DNA from: Taylorella asinigenitalis ATCC 700933
GTDB taxonomy: Bacteria > Pseudomonadota > Gammaproteobacteria > Burkholderiales > Burkholderiaceae_B
Assembly (NCBI RefSeq): GCF_000687755.1
Contig: NZ_JHXN01000001.1
Span: forward strand, 124,001 to 188,000
Direction of reading: 5' to 3'
Length of the DNA stretch: 64,000 bases
Shown here: positions 1 to 8,795 of the stretch, piece after piece
Layout: each line of letters starts with the position of its first letter
How positions within the stretch are numbered: the first letter of the stretch is position 1
Made by a program: the position numbers and the translations under genes
Notes under the pieces: model-generated
The model's input: the letters and a program-made list of their open reading frames with translations, nothing else
Told to the model about the DNA's origin: nothing
Databases searched by the model: none

Positions 1-2194
1 CCAAGGGTTTCACTTCGTATTCTGGATACATTCTATTTAGATACCAATCAGGTCTAAACATCATAAATGCTGCAATTAATAAAATGAGAGATTCTAGTAA
101 GGTACTCTTAACTCTAAAGAACAACATAGTTGAAGCTGCAAATATCATTGAAGCAACAATTGCACCAAATATGACAATCACTAAATTGAGAGTAGAATCA
201 ACCCCTATTAGTAGTAGCATAGGATTAAAAACAAATATAAATGGCAATATAGCTGTACGCATCGCATACACTACTCCCTGAACCCCTGTTTTAATAGGAT
301 CTTCACCCGAAATGGCGGCCGCAGCAAATGTAGCCAAACCCACTGGTGGGGTTATATCGGCCATAATCCCAAAATAAAACACAAAAAAGTGTACGGCAAT
401 TAATGGAATTATCAGATCATTTTGTGCACCTAGTTCTACCACTACAGGGGCCATCAATGTAGCCATTAGAATGTAGTTTGCTGTTGTGGGCATACCAAGG
501 CCAAGAACCAGACATACAAATGCAGTAAAGAACAACATTATTAAGACATTTCCCATAGAAACAAGCTCTACAAATGCTGTCATTCGAAGTCCTAGACCAG
601 TAAGAGTAATTGCACCTACAATAAGACCAGCCGTTCCGCAGGCGATGGCAATGCCTATCATATTTCTAGCACCCTCTTCTAATCCTTGAACAGTTTCTAT
701 ATATCCTTTATTAATTGCACCAGAGAGGTTTTCTTTTCTAAATAAGGACATAAGAGGTCTTTGAGTTAGCATTAAAACAATTAAAGATATAACCGCATAG
801 AAAGCTGAAAGGCCTGCTGAAAGCATTTCAATACTCAGACACCATACTAAAATAGCTATTGGAATTAGATAAAACAAACCTGCCCTAACAGTAGGCCAAG
901 TTTCAGGCTTAACAGGGCTGGTAATATTAATATCATTTGGTAGGTCTTCGTATTTTGATGCTACAAAAACTAGGCCTAAATATAAAGCGAGTAATAAGCC
1001 AACTAAAATCCAAATAGCTGCATCACCAGCAATAGCTTGAACACCAGTACCTATGTAATAGAACGCCCCCATAACCGCAAGGGTACCAGATATACCAATA
1101 AGGTAGCTAATTAGCTTTTGAGAAAAAGTGCGATTCTGGTTAGCTGCCATCATAGGCTGTATTCCAAGCTTAAGTGCTTCAAGATGAACTATATAAAACA
1201 AGGAAATATAGGAAATAGTTGCGGGAAGGAATGCGTTTTTAATAATTTCTGTATATGGTACGCCGACATATTCAATCATAAGGAATGCAGCTGCACCCAT
1301 AACTGGAGGCATAATTTGACCATTAACGGAAGATGAAGTTTCAATCGCACCTGCTCTTACGCCACCATAACCAGCCTTCTTCATTAGCGGTATAGTGAAA
1401 ATTCCGCCAGTTACTACATTTGCTACTGAAGAAGCAGAAACGATTCCGTTTACTGCTGAAGATACTACGGCTACTTTTGCTGGACCACCTCTTAAATGAC
1501 CTAACATCGCAAATGAGACTTGCATTAAATAGTTCCCTGCTCCACATTTATCTAATAATGAACCTAAGAGAACAAAAATGAAAATATATGATGTTGATAC
1601 ACCAAGTGCAACGCCGAAAACTCCTTCTGTTTCAAGCCACATATGAGCGACTAAACGATTAATAGATGCTCCTTTATGTGAGAGAACGTCAGGAAAATAA
1701 GGGCCTAAAAAAACATAGGTCAGCATAACTATACCGAGAATTGTCATAGGCCAACCTAAAGCTCGTCTAGTAATTTCTAAAAGAAGTAAAACACCTAGAG
1801 TTCCAGCAAAAATATCCAATGTAGTAGGTATTCCAGGTCTTGTAGAAAGTTCTTGATAGAAGAGATATAAATAAGCTCCACAGAATCCTGCTAATAAGGC
1901 TAGTATCCAATCATATGCTGGCATCTTATGGGAGTGACTTTTTCCTAGGGGATAAGCCAAAAAGCCTAAAAACATAGCAAAGCCTAAGTGAATTGATCTG
2001 GCTTCTGTGTCGTTAAAAATTCCGAAGTTAAATTCAAAAGGTAAGGGAGACGCAATCCATAATTGGAATAAGGTCCAAAGTAATGCACCAATGGCTAATA
2101 CATGCCTTGCAGCACCTTCAACTTTTCTTCCACCACGGTCGACATCAGCGACCATTTTCTCCAATTCAGCTAATTTTTTTGCGTCCGTAACCAT
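1..2194 (-). CDS. TRAP transporter fused permease (TAXI type), C-terminus outside window
   Basis: An open frame runs on the minus strand from ATG at 2194 to the left edge without a stop, giving at least 731 residues. It starts with a soluble helix (VTDAKKLAELEKMVADVDRG), then a long series of hydrophobic segments. Fused small and large permease subunits are usual in TAXI-type TRAP systems, which take up organic acids using an ion gradient. The periplasmic binding protein lies directly upstream (2283-3263), separated by 88 bp with a hairpin, so the two form one operon. The last residues seen (PDWYLNRMYPEYEVKPL) resemble the start of the C-terminal part, so only the tail is missing. The substrate cannot be read from the sequence. 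Family call is firm. Confidence 0.88.
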   Translation of the reverse strand, partial: MVTDAKKLAELEKMVADVDRGGRKVEGAARHVLAIGALLWTLFQLWIASPLPFEFNFGIFNDTEARSIHLGFAMFLGFLAYPLGKSHSHKMPAYDWILALLAGFCGAYLYLFYQELSTRPGIPTTLDIFAGTLGVLLLLEITRRALGWPMTILGIVMLTYVFLGPYFPDVLSHKGASINRLVAHMWLETEGVFGVALGVSTSYIFIFVLLGSLLDKCGAGNYLMQVSFAMLGHLRGGPAKVAVVSSAVNGIVSASSVANVVTGGIFTIPLMKKAGYGGVRAGAIETSSSVNGQIMPPVMGAAAFLMIEYVGVPYTEIIKNAFLPATISYISLFYIVHLEALKLGIQPMMAANQNRTFSQKLISYLIGISGTLAVMGAFYYIGTGVQAIAGDAAIWILVGLLLALYLGLVFVASKYEDLPNDINITSPVKPETWPTVRAGLFYLIPIAILVWCLSIEMLSAGLSAFYAVISLIVLMLTQRPLMSLFRKENLSGAINKGYIETVQGLEEGARNMIGIAIACGTAGLIVGAITLTGLGLRMTAFVELVSMGNVLIMLFFTAFVCLVLGLGMPTTANYILMATLMAPVVVELGAQNDLIIPLIAVHFFVFYFGIMADITPPVGLATFAAAAISGEDPIKTGVQGVVYAMRTAILPFIFVFNPMLLLIGVDSTLNLVIVIFGAIVASMIFAASTMLFFRVKSTLLESLILLIAAFMMFRPDWYLNRMYPEYEVKPL

Positions 2195-2218
2195 ATAAGT
2201 CCTAATAATAATTATGAA

Positions 2219-2251
2219 CAAACCGCCAAGACCTGTGTCTTTAGCGGTTTG
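2219..2251 (-). other. Intercistronic hairpin in the TRAP operon
   Basis: An 8-bp outer stem (CAAACCGC at 2219-2226 pairing with GCGGTTTG at 2244-2251) encloses an inner 5-bp stem (AAGAC/GTCTT). It lies between the binding-protein gene and the permease gene. There is no T-run after it on the minus strand, so it looks like an RNA-stabilising or attenuating element rather than a full terminator. It would favour more binding protein than permease. Function is inferred. Confidence 0.5.
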
Positions 2252-2282
2252 ATTGAAAAAAATTTGAAAAAAAGTTTAAAAA

Positions 2283-3263
2283 TTATTTGATTAAACCGAT
2301 TTCTTTATAGTATTTTTCAGCACCTGGGTGAAGTGGAGTAGTAACACCGTTTGTAATCATACCTTCTTTTGTAAGATTAGCTAAAGCTGGATGAAGTTTT
2401 TTGAAATCATCGAAGTTTTCAAATACTGCCTTAACGATTTTGTAAATTGTTTCTTCATCAGTTTTTGCTGAAGCCACTACAAGAGCGGTAACACCATAAG
2501 TATCTGTTGCTTCGTTTCCTGAATAAATACCAGCTGGAATTTGAACTTTTGCGTAGTAAGGGAATTTGGCAACGATTTTGTCTACTACTTCACCAGTAAG
2601 TGGCATTAGTTTAGCGCCACATGTGGTGATTGGATCTTGAATATTAGCTGATGGATGTCCAACACCGTAGATGAAGCCGTCAATCTTACCGTCACATAGA
2701 GCTGTGCCATGTTCGTCAGCTTTTAATTCAGATGCAACTGAGAAATATGATTTGTCAGTACCAAGTTCAGTTAAATACTGTTCCAAAGATGCACGGTTAC
2801 CAGAACCTGGGTTTCCTATATTAAAACGTTTGCCTTTAAGGTCTTCAAAACCCTTAACCCCAGAATCTTTAGAAACTACGATAGTTAACGGTTCAGGATG
2901 CAGAGCAAATACCGTTCTTAAATCTTGATATGGACCAGCTTCTTTAAAGTTAGCCTCTCCTTTGTATGAGTTATAAGCTACGTCAGATTGAGCAAAGCCT
3001 AAATCCAACTCACCTGCTTTGATAGTGTTTACATTGAAAACAGAAGCTCCTGTAGATTCAACTGAGCAACGGATACCATGATCTTTGCGATCTTTATTAA
3101 CGATACGGCAGATAGCTCCACCTGCAGCATAATAAACTCCAGTAACACCCCCAGTACCTATACTAACGAATTTCTGTTCAGCTGCTGAAGCTGGAGATAC
3201 AGTAAATGCAGATAGTAACGCAGCAGTTCCTACAGCTAAGGATAATTTTTTAAGGATTTTCAT
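2283..3263 (-). CDS. TAXI family TRAP transporter solute-binding protein
   Basis: 326 residues, with a Sec signal peptide ([20 protein letters not shown], cleavage after about residue 28, ASA-AEQ). The mature N-terminus [21 protein letters not shown] is typical of the TAXI (TRAP-associated extracytoplasmic immunogenic) family, as is the GFAQSDVAY segment. It would capture the substrate in the periplasm and pass it to the fused permease encoded next (1-2194). Length is normal for the family. TAXI proteins often bind glutamate or related dicarboxylates, but the ligand here is not determined. Confidence 0.92.
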   Translation of the reverse strand: MKILKKLSLAVGTAALLSAFTVSPASAAEQKFVSIGTGGVTGVYYAAGGAICRIVNKDRKDHGIRCSVESTGASVFNVNTIKAGELDLGFAQSDVAYNSYKGEANFKEAGPYQDLRTVFALHPEPLTIVVSKDSGVKGFEDLKGKRFNIGNPGSGNRASLEQYLTELGTDKSYFSVASELKADEHGTALCDGKIDGFIYGVGHPSANIQDPITTCGAKLMPLTGEVVDKIVAKFPYYAKVQIPAGIYSGNEATDTYGVTALVVASAKTDEETIYKIVKAVFENFDDFKKLHPALANLTKEGMITNGVTTPLHPGAEKYYKEIGLIK

Positions 3264-3346
3264 AGTAACACCTATCTATGTAATTAAAAATTGCCTATAT
3301 ATATAACAAATATAGGTTACAGAATGAAATAGGAATATCCCTAAGA

Positions 3347-3943
3347 TTATTCCCTACACAATAAATATTGGGAACCATAAAGTTCGGCCCTGGAAGCAAC
3401 TTTATTAGCTATATTTTTTAACCATTCCTTATTTTCAAATGTGCCTCTTGAAAAGCCTCCCCACCCTTCATGATAATTCAGATATTGATTATATGTATCC
3501 CATCGTCCAACGGCATTTACTTTGTAAGTTTTAGCCATATACCAACCAATAAAATCTACAGCATCATGAAAAACATCTCGCTTTGCTCCACTATTCCCTG
3601 TTTCTCTAATATAGTCTCTCCAGACATCATCTTTTGCTTGAGGATAACCGTAGGCGTCGCTTGGCCTGCCTAAAGGAACAAAACCTAATGCCCATCTTTT
3701 AGCTGGTCTAGCATTGTGAATAAATTTAGATTCTTGATAAATGATAGCCATAACGATTTGCGGAGGTGCTTGCCATTTATCTTTTGCTTGAATTAAAGAT
3801 TTTCGCCATTCGGGTTTCTCAGTTAGTATCGAACACATATCATTTGAATTGGATGGAGGATTAGTGCTAACAACATTTCTGGAGGCACATGCACTAATCA
3901 CAAAAACAATAACAAATGATAAAAATTTGTAAAAATTTATCAT
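3347..3943 (-). CDS. Transglycosylase SLT-like lipoprotein
   Basis: 198 residues. The N-terminus is a lipoprotein signal with lipobox ISAC (Cys at residue 19), so the protein is probably anchored in the outer membrane. The segment IVMAIIYQESKFIHNARPA places a Glu in the position of the catalytic acid of lytic transglycosylases (QESxF), followed by GYPQAKDDVW and a C-terminal YLNYHEGWGGF region. This suggests cleavage of peptidoglycan glycan strands, possibly weakly or with a specialised role. The divergent gene at 3998 begins 54 bp away. Domain call is reasonably sure, activity is inferred. Confidence 0.75.
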   Translation of the reverse strand: MINFYKFLSFVIVFVISACASRNVVSTNPPSNSNDMCSILTEKPEWRKSLIQAKDKWQAPPQIVMAIIYQESKFIHNARPAKRWALGFVPLGRPSDAYGYPQAKDDVWRDYIRETGNSGAKRDVFHDAVDFIGWYMAKTYKVNAVGRWDTYNQYLNYHEGWGGFSRGTFENKEWLKNIANKVASRAELYGSQYLLCRE

Positions 3944-3997
3944 CTCAGTTCTTATATTATTTGTATAATCAGATTATTTTATTCTTAAGGAAAGGTA

Positions 3998-5161
3998 ATG
4001 CAAAGTAAAAACCGAGTATTTTATGGCTTTTATATGGGGTTCCTCCTTTTAGTGACCATAGGCTTTATTTATATTCTAAGTCCATATTTCTCGGCACTTT
4101 TTTGGGCAGTTATTTTTGCAGTTTTATTTAGGCCAATTTATTTAAAATTACTTAATAAAATGCCGAAAAGGAAAAACATATCAGCTCTACTTACATTGAT
4201 ATTAGCGATTCTTTTAGGAATAATTCCTATAAGTATCATTGCCACTTCTCTTACTACTCAAGCTGTTGATTTATATGAGCAGATAGAATCAGGGAAATTA
4301 AATATTGGTGAATATTTAGATTTGGTATATAACAATTTGCCATCACCTATTCATTCTTTCCTTGAGCGATTCCATATCACAAGTGAGTTCAGCTTCAAAG
4401 AGAAGCTTTTGCAACTATTTAATCAAGGCTCTAAATTTATGGCTACTGAGTTAGTGAACATATCTCAAAACACGTTCACTTTCATTATGGATTTGGGCAT
4501 TATGCTTTATTTAATGTATTTCTTTATTAGAGACGGTGAATCCATAAAGGAATATATAAAAAGATTCATACCTTTAAGTGGCAATCACAAAATCAAACTT
4601 TTCAGTAAATTTTTGACTGTTGTGAGAGCAACTGTAAAAGGCAATATGCTTGTAGCTATAGCTCAAGGTGCGTTAGGAGGGATTATTTTTGCCATTCTTG
4701 GTATTCCATCACCTATTTTATGGGGTGTAATCATGGCATTCCTTTCTCTACTTCCTGCTATTGGTGCCGCTTTAGTTTGGTTACCAGTTGCTATTTATCT
4801 ATTAGTATCAGGATCTACTATTGAAGGTATTATTATGATAGTTTGGGGCGTGGTGGTTATTGGTATGTCTGATAACCTACTTAGACCTATATTAGTAGGT
4901 AAAGATACTAGATTACCCGACTATTTAATCCTAATAACTACTATTGGGGGCTTGGCTGTTTTTGGATTAAATGGATTTGTAATTGGCCCATTGCTAGCCG
5001 CCTTATTTATCACCTTTTGGGGAGAGCTTCCAAACGCCGTGGGTTTGCTCGAAGAGGACGACGTTGCTGCTATTGAAAGTAACCATGAAGAATATATTGC
5101 TCTTTCAGAAACTCACCCTGAAGAGACAGTTGAAGCATTAGAGAAGAAAATGGAAAAATAG
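3998..5161 (+). CDS. AI-2E/PerM family membrane transporter
   Basis: 387 residues with about eight hydrophobic segments in the characteristic PerM/YdiK/AI-2E arrangement: a hydrophobic pair at residues 10-45, one at about 55-80, a long amphipathic middle region, then a cluster of C-terminal membrane segments containing the conserved DNLLRPILVGKDTRLPDYLI block. A strong SD (AAGGAAAGG) precedes the ATG, and a TATAAT hexamer lies at 3964-3969. The family includes the AI-2 exporter TqsA and Na+/H+ antiporters, so the cargo is unknown. The C-terminus is acidic. One copy of the candidate uptake motif lies inside at 4239. Confidence 0.85.
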   Translation: MQSKNRVFYGFYMGFLLLVTIGFIYILSPYFSALFWAVIFAVLFRPIYLKLLNKMPKRKNISALLTLILAILLGIIPISIIATSLTTQAVDLYEQIESGKLNIGEYLDLVYNNLPSPIHSFLERFHITSEFSFKEKLLQLFNQGSKFMATELVNISQNTFTFIMDLGIMLYLMYFFIRDGESIKEYIKRFIPLSGNHKIKLFSKFLTVVRATVKGNMLVAIAQGALGGIIFAILGIPSPILWGVIMAFLSLLPAIGAALVWLPVAIYLLVSGSTIEGIIMIVWGVVVIGMSDNLLRPILVGKDTRLPDYLILITTIGGLAVFGLNGFVIGPLLAALFITFWGELPNAVGLLEEDDVAAIESNHEEYIALSETHPEETVEALEKKMEK

Positions 5162-5216
5162 TTCGTGTTTTAAAACAACTTCACTGCAAATATTTATCAA
5201 TTACCCTGTAATGTAT

Positions 5217-5245
5217 TTGAAACTTTAATAATTGTGGTGTAGAAT
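5217..5245 (+). promoter_or_regulatory. Sigma-70 promoter of tRNA-Leu
   Basis: TTGAAA at 5217-5222 and TAGAAT at 5240-5245 are separated by exactly 17 bp. The predicted transcription start (about 5252) lies 8 bp before the mature tRNA 5' end. Both hexamers match consensus at 5 of 6 positions. Confidence 0.7.
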
Positions 5246-5259
5246 TATTTTCTTTATTA

Positions 5260-5344
5260 GCGAGCGTGGCGGAATTGGTAGACGCACTGGATTTAGGTTC
5301 CAGCGCCGAGAGGTGTGAGAGTTCGAGTCTCTCCGCTCGCACCA
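5260..5344 (+). tRNA. tRNA-Leu (anticodon UAG)
   Basis: Acceptor arm GCGAGCG (5260-5266) pairs with CGCTCGC (5334-5340), followed by ACCA, so the CCA end is encoded. The anticodon stem CTGGA/TCCAG encloses the loop TTTAGGT, giving anticodon UAG. The TTCGAGT T-loop is present, and a long variable arm gives the class II shape expected of leucine tRNAs. Length is 85 nt with CCA. Confidence 0.97.
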
Positions 5345-5462
5345 TAAATATCTTTGAATGCTTGTGTTAAAGGCTTTTTTAGATACCTCTTTTTATATCT
5401 CTTATAGACCTCTTATACATCTATTAAACCATACATTACCCTAAAGCTGTTTCAAAGAATAT

Positions 5463-5489
5463 AAAGAGTCCTTAAAGGACTCTTTTTTT
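5463..5489 (+). terminator. Rho-independent terminator downstream of tRNA-Leu
   Basis: Stem AAAGAGTCCT (5463-5472), 3-nt loop TAA, stem AGGACTCTTT, then a T-run to 5489. It is strong and perfectly paired. The rest of the 218-bp gap (5345-5562) holds only T-rich sequence with repeated ACCTCTT-like words, and I saw no gene in it. Confidence 0.88.
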
Positions 5490-5562
5490 GCTTTATTCAA
5501 AGATACAAACATATTTAATATAAGATTTGTAAAATTTAGTAAAAATAATTTTAGTAAATCCT

Positions 5563-6447
5563 ATGTTCAGAAAATACAAAGGCATTGCCACCCTATTGCT
5601 ATTGTTGTCACTATCTGCATGTGACGACATTAAACAAGCTTATAACCAAACCTTTCACCCCGAATCTGAGTCCCAAGTAAATTTAGAAGCTAAATATGCC
5701 GAAGCATTCGCTCGAGCTTCGGGACAAGCGATTCCAAACGAGGAAATTGAGCAAAATATATCTAAGGATGACCCTAGATATAAATCTCAGAAACCTAATC
5801 AGAGCGAAATCGATGAATTAGTAGCTCAAATCACTGAATTAAAGAACAAATACCCAATAGACAATAATTTTGATCACCAAAGATTAATCGAAAGAGTTAA
5901 ATCTGCACCAAACCGAAATTATTTAGAACCCGTTTTAAAGGAAATTCAAAGAGAAATTAAAGCCCAGGAAAGTTCACCTTTAAATATGTCAGAAGCAGAT
6001 TTAAAAAACATTCAAACAGATTTATTAAAAATGTTTGATGGGAAGACTCCTTTCGTATTAGATAACGATTATATTTATTTTTACTTCAATAGGATTCACT
6101 TAAGCTTAAACGACCCTGTAAATAAAGACTATGTTGACCGTTATAGTTATACTGATGGAGTCTGGACTAAAAATGAACCTGTTAAGTTATCTAAATATCA
6201 TCTAGAAAGTCTAGCTAAAAGACGCATTCCCCTTACTGAAGTTGATTTTGCTGGATTAAGTAGATCAAGAGATTCTGCTTTAGTCAAAGCAAAAGAGGTA
6301 GAGGGTGGAAAACTTAGTGCCTCTACACGTGTGAAAGTCTACAAAGACAATTTTCAGGTATGGGAATGGGATATTGAAGGAGATCGTGGTGATTACGAAT
6401 ATAAAGTTAACCACGACGGTACAGGTGAAGTTTTTGATAGGCGTTAA
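5563..6447 (+). CDS. Unknown lipoprotein, first gene of a three-gene cassette
   Basis: 294 residues. The signal sequence ends in lipobox LSAC (Cys at residue 20), so it is a predicted lipoprotein. After a charged, coiled-coil-like region (about 40-150, rich in E, K and Q) comes a globular part with VWTKNEPVKLSKYHLESLAKRRIPL and FQVWEWDIEGDRGDYEY. I do not recognise the family. The next gene starts 2 bp after its stop, and that one is followed closely by a third, so the three are likely co-transcribed and may form an envelope complex. One candidate uptake motif lies in the signal peptide (5583). Confidence 0.7.
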   Translation: MFRKYKGIATLLLLLSLSACDDIKQAYNQTFHPESESQVNLEAKYAEAFARASGQAIPNEEIEQNISKDDPRYKSQKPNQSEIDELVAQITELKNKYPIDNNFDHQRLIERVKSAPNRNYLEPVLKEIQREIKAQESSPLNMSEADLKNIQTDLLKMFDGKTPFVLDNDYIYFYFNRIHLSLNDPVNKDYVDRYSYTDGVWTKNEPVKLSKYHLESLAKRRIPLTEVDFAGLSRSRDSALVKAKEVEGGKLSASTRVKVYKDNFQVWEWDIEGDRGDYEYKVNHDGTGEVFDRR

Positions 6448-6449
6448 AC

Positions 6450-6902
6450 ATGCAATACCCTATATATGAATATTTAATTTTCATCCTTAACTCTTATGTT
6501 TTTTTCGGCATTTCAGTTTTTGTCATTCTTCTAATAATTTTTTCTTTACTCTTTAGGCGTGCGGGATTTTATTTTGCTCTTATTACTACTGTTATACTTC
6601 TTGTAGCTAAAGCAATTCTTAGTCTCACAGAAATCAACCCAGTTCTAAACTTAACCAAAAAATACTTAATTCAAAATGGAGAAAGTTCTGTTGGGGTTTT
6701 CTATGAAATAAAATTCTCAGGTACAGTAATAAATGATGTGAGACTAGATGACTACTATATAATCTTTAAAACTAAAGACGGAAGGATAATAGATTCTAAA
6801 GTTCTAGAAACTGACTTGTCATATCAGCAAAGAAAACTATTTGTTAAACAGCCGTTGATATATCTAAGATTGGATCCGAATATATTTGTGTTAACTAATT
6901 AA
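6450..6902 (+). CDS. Unknown membrane protein, second gene of the cassette
   Basis: 150 residues. Two hydrophobic segments at about 8-30 and 35-55 are followed by a soluble domain of about 90 residues. That domain has a beta-rich look: GVFYEIKFSGTVINDVRLDDYYIIFKT and DGRIIDSKVLETDLSY. I do not recognise the family. Start ATG at 6450 follows the upstream stop by 2 bp, so translation may be coupled. The spacing to the next gene is 10 bp, with a GGGG SD ahead of it. Confidence 0.65.
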   Translation: MQYPIYEYLIFILNSYVFFGISVFVILLIIFSLLFRRAGFYFALITTVILLVAKAILSLTEINPVLNLTKKYLIQNGESSVGVFYEIKFSGTVINDVRLDDYYIIFKTKDGRIIDSKVLETDLSYQQRKLFVKQPLIYLRLDPNIFVLTN

Positions 6903-6912
6903 GGGGATATTT

Positions 6913-7911
6913 ATGTTTTTTTGGCGCTTATATATGGCGGTTTTTACTTTTATATTTCCCCTATTTTTTATTTATGCAGGTATTTGGAAAAGTTCAGCCC
7001 TGCACTCCACAATAGCTCTTGTAGTTGGAATTGTGTTGTGGCTATGGTTTATTTATAAAGAGTTTAAAAGAGTAATTCTCAACCCTATTAAAGTAAATGC
7101 TGAAATAAAAAATATTTATAACAATACGCATCATACAATTGGTAAGGTGCTTAAAGTTTTTGACATCACCAAAGGATCTAAAATAAATAAGGCTTACTTA
7201 TTTTCTTTCCCTAATTTTATTGGTACTCAAGTTAACGCCTACATAGACGATAAAGAAGGAAAATATAACTTTTACGAAGGGCAAAACATATCGTTACTTT
7301 TAAATAAAAGTGATAATCCACATGTTCCTTTTATAATTGATGATAATAATAGGGATGTTCCCAGTGCCATTAATATTAAGGGATTCATTTATCTAATCTT
7401 TATCGCAACCTATGCATTAGGTTTCTTTTTAGTATGTTATTTTTATTATTCAGAAAAAGATGGCTGGAGATTTCTATCACTGTGGCATCCGTGGGTGTGG
7501 GCTCCATTAATAGGGATTCTAGGCACATTTGTATTTAGTTTAGTTGATAGAACTATAGCTCGAGGTAGTAATTCAATTAAATCAAACAAAATTGCTCTTT
7601 ATGGAAAATCTGCAGATGGGGAAATAATCAATAGAGACCATACAGGGACAATTGTTATGAATGTTCCTTTGATGAAATTTGATGTTAAATTTAAAGATCA
7701 AAACGGAATAGAAAGACTTGTAACAATTAAAGAATTAGTTCCGTTTAACGACCTATATAAATTTGAGTTAGACAGGAGACCAGTACTTTATTTACCTGAA
7801 GATAGTACACAAGCTAAATTTATGCATATTGAAAAATACATGACCTCATATGCAAATAAAGAACCGAGTGCTGCTACTTTAAGCTATTTTGATTATATAA
7901 CTAGTGATTAA
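6913..7911 (+). CDS. Unknown membrane protein resembling DUF3592, third gene of the cassette
   Basis: 332 residues. Four hydrophobic segments are seen at about 8-25, 32-52, 158-178 and 192-212. Each pair is followed by a beta-rich domain with a small-protein motif (GKVLKVFDITKGSKINKAYL; ADGEIINRDHTGTIVMNVPL). The second, where DFKVKFKD-like text precedes an ITIKELVP-like strand, resembles DUF3592 proteins. The two halves look like a tandem duplication of one membrane-plus-domain unit. Function is unknown. It follows the two genes above in a tight run, and an SDR gene starts 17 bp downstream with its own strong SD. Confidence 0.65.
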   Translation: MFFWRLYMAVFTFIFPLFFIYAGIWKSSALHSTIALVVGIVLWLWFIYKEFKRVILNPIKVNAEIKNIYNNTHHTIGKVLKVFDITKGSKINKAYLFSFPNFIGTQVNAYIDDKEGKYNFYEGQNISLLLNKSDNPHVPFIIDDNNRDVPSAINIKGFIYLIFIATYALGFFLVCYFYYSEKDGWRFLSLWHPWVWAPLIGILGTFVFSLVDRTIARGSNSIKSNKIALYGKSADGEIINRDHTGTIVMNVPLMKFDVKFKDQNGIERLVTIKELVPFNDLYKFELDRRPVLYLPEDSTQAKFMHIEKYMTSYANKEPSAATLSYFDYITSD

Positions 7912-7927
7912 TTTATAGGAGAAACGT

Positions 7928-8701
7928 ATGAATAAGAAAGTTGCTGTCGTTACAGGATCTGCGGTAGGATTGGGCAATGGCATTGCCACTCAGTTAGCAA
8001 AAGACGGATTTAAAGTTGTTTTGCATGATATTAATGAAGAGAATCTAAATAAGGCAAAAGCAGAATTTGATTCTCAAGGATTTGAATCCATAGCGGTTGT
8101 AGGAGATGTATCTAAGCGAGATGATCAATTCAGATTAGTAGATGAAGCTGTTAAAGCGTTTGGTCGCATCGACGTTTTCGTAAACAATGCTGGGGTTGAA
8201 TCCGTGGAAGCATTCTTAGAGATTAAAGAAGAAGAGATTGATCGCGTATTTAATATAAATGTAAAAGGCGTTGTATTTGGCACTCAAGCGGCTGCAGAAC
8301 AAATGAAAAAACAAGATGGCATAGGAAAAATTATTAATGCTTGCTCAATTGCAGGACATGAATCTTATGAAATGTTAAGCACCTATTGCGCCTCTAAATA
8401 TGCAGTAAGATCTTTTACTCAATCTACTGCAAAAGAACTAGCTCAATACAATATTCGAGTAAATGCATATTGCCCTGGCGTAGCTGACACTCCAATGTGG
8501 GAGCGAATTGACCAAGCATTTGTAAAACATAAAGGATATGAACCTAAACAAGCGTGGAATGAGTTCACAGCTCCAATTTTGGCTGGCCGTCCTCAAGTAC
8601 CACAGGATGTTGCGAATTTGGTTTCCTTTTTAGCATCTGAAAAATCAGATTACATAACAGGGCAAGCAATCCTAACTGACGGCGGAATGGTATTTAGATA
8701 A
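7928..8701 (+). CDS. Short-chain dehydrogenase, diacetyl/acetoin reductase type
   Basis: 257 residues, a classical SDR. It has the NAD(P) motif TGSAVGLGNGIA (residues 9-20), the NNAGV motif near residue 87, catalytic Ser in the ACSIAG block, YCASK (Tyr and Lys) near 155-159, and the PGVADTPMW loop. The loop and the AGRPQVPQDVANLVSFLAS C-terminus resemble (S)-acetoin-forming diacetyl reductases and 2,3-butanediol dehydrogenases, so reduction of diacetyl or acetoin is the best guess. SDR substrates are hard to call. SD AGGAGAAA precedes the ATG. A candidate uptake motif lies at 7981. Confidence 0.82.
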   Translation: MNKKVAVVTGSAVGLGNGIATQLAKDGFKVVLHDINEENLNKAKAEFDSQGFESIAVVGDVSKRDDQFRLVDEAVKAFGRIDVFVNNAGVESVEAFLEIKEEEIDRVFNINVKGVVFGTQAAAEQMKKQDGIGKIINACSIAGHESYEMLSTYCASKYAVRSFTQSTAKELAQYNIRVNAYCPGVADTPMWERIDQAFVKHKGYEPKQAWNEFTAPILAGRPQVPQDVANLVSFLASEKSDYITGQAILTDGGMVFR

Positions 8702-8721
8702 TTCTAAGTAAATCCACCAAA

Positions 8722-8757
8722 TCCCCCTTTGTACTTTAGTTCATAGGGGGAATTTTT
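8722..8757 (+). terminator. Rho-independent terminator after the SDR gene
   Basis: Stem TCCCCCT (8722-8728) pairs with AGGGGGA (8745-8751) across a 16-nt loop and is followed by TTTTT. It separates the SDR transcript from dapD. Confidence 0.8.
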
Positions 8758-8764
8758 GTTCATA

Positions 8765-8770
8765 TATAAT
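8765..8770 (+). promoter_or_regulatory. Putative -10 element of dapD
   Basis: A perfect TATAAT hexamer at 8765-8770, with no convincing -35, would start transcription near 8777. That leaves a leader of about 19 nt. No Shine-Dalgarno sequence is visible before the dapD ATG, which is unusual next to the clear SD sites of its neighbours. Confidence 0.45.
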
Positions 8771-8795
8771 AGTTTAATTTTACATATCTCATCTC

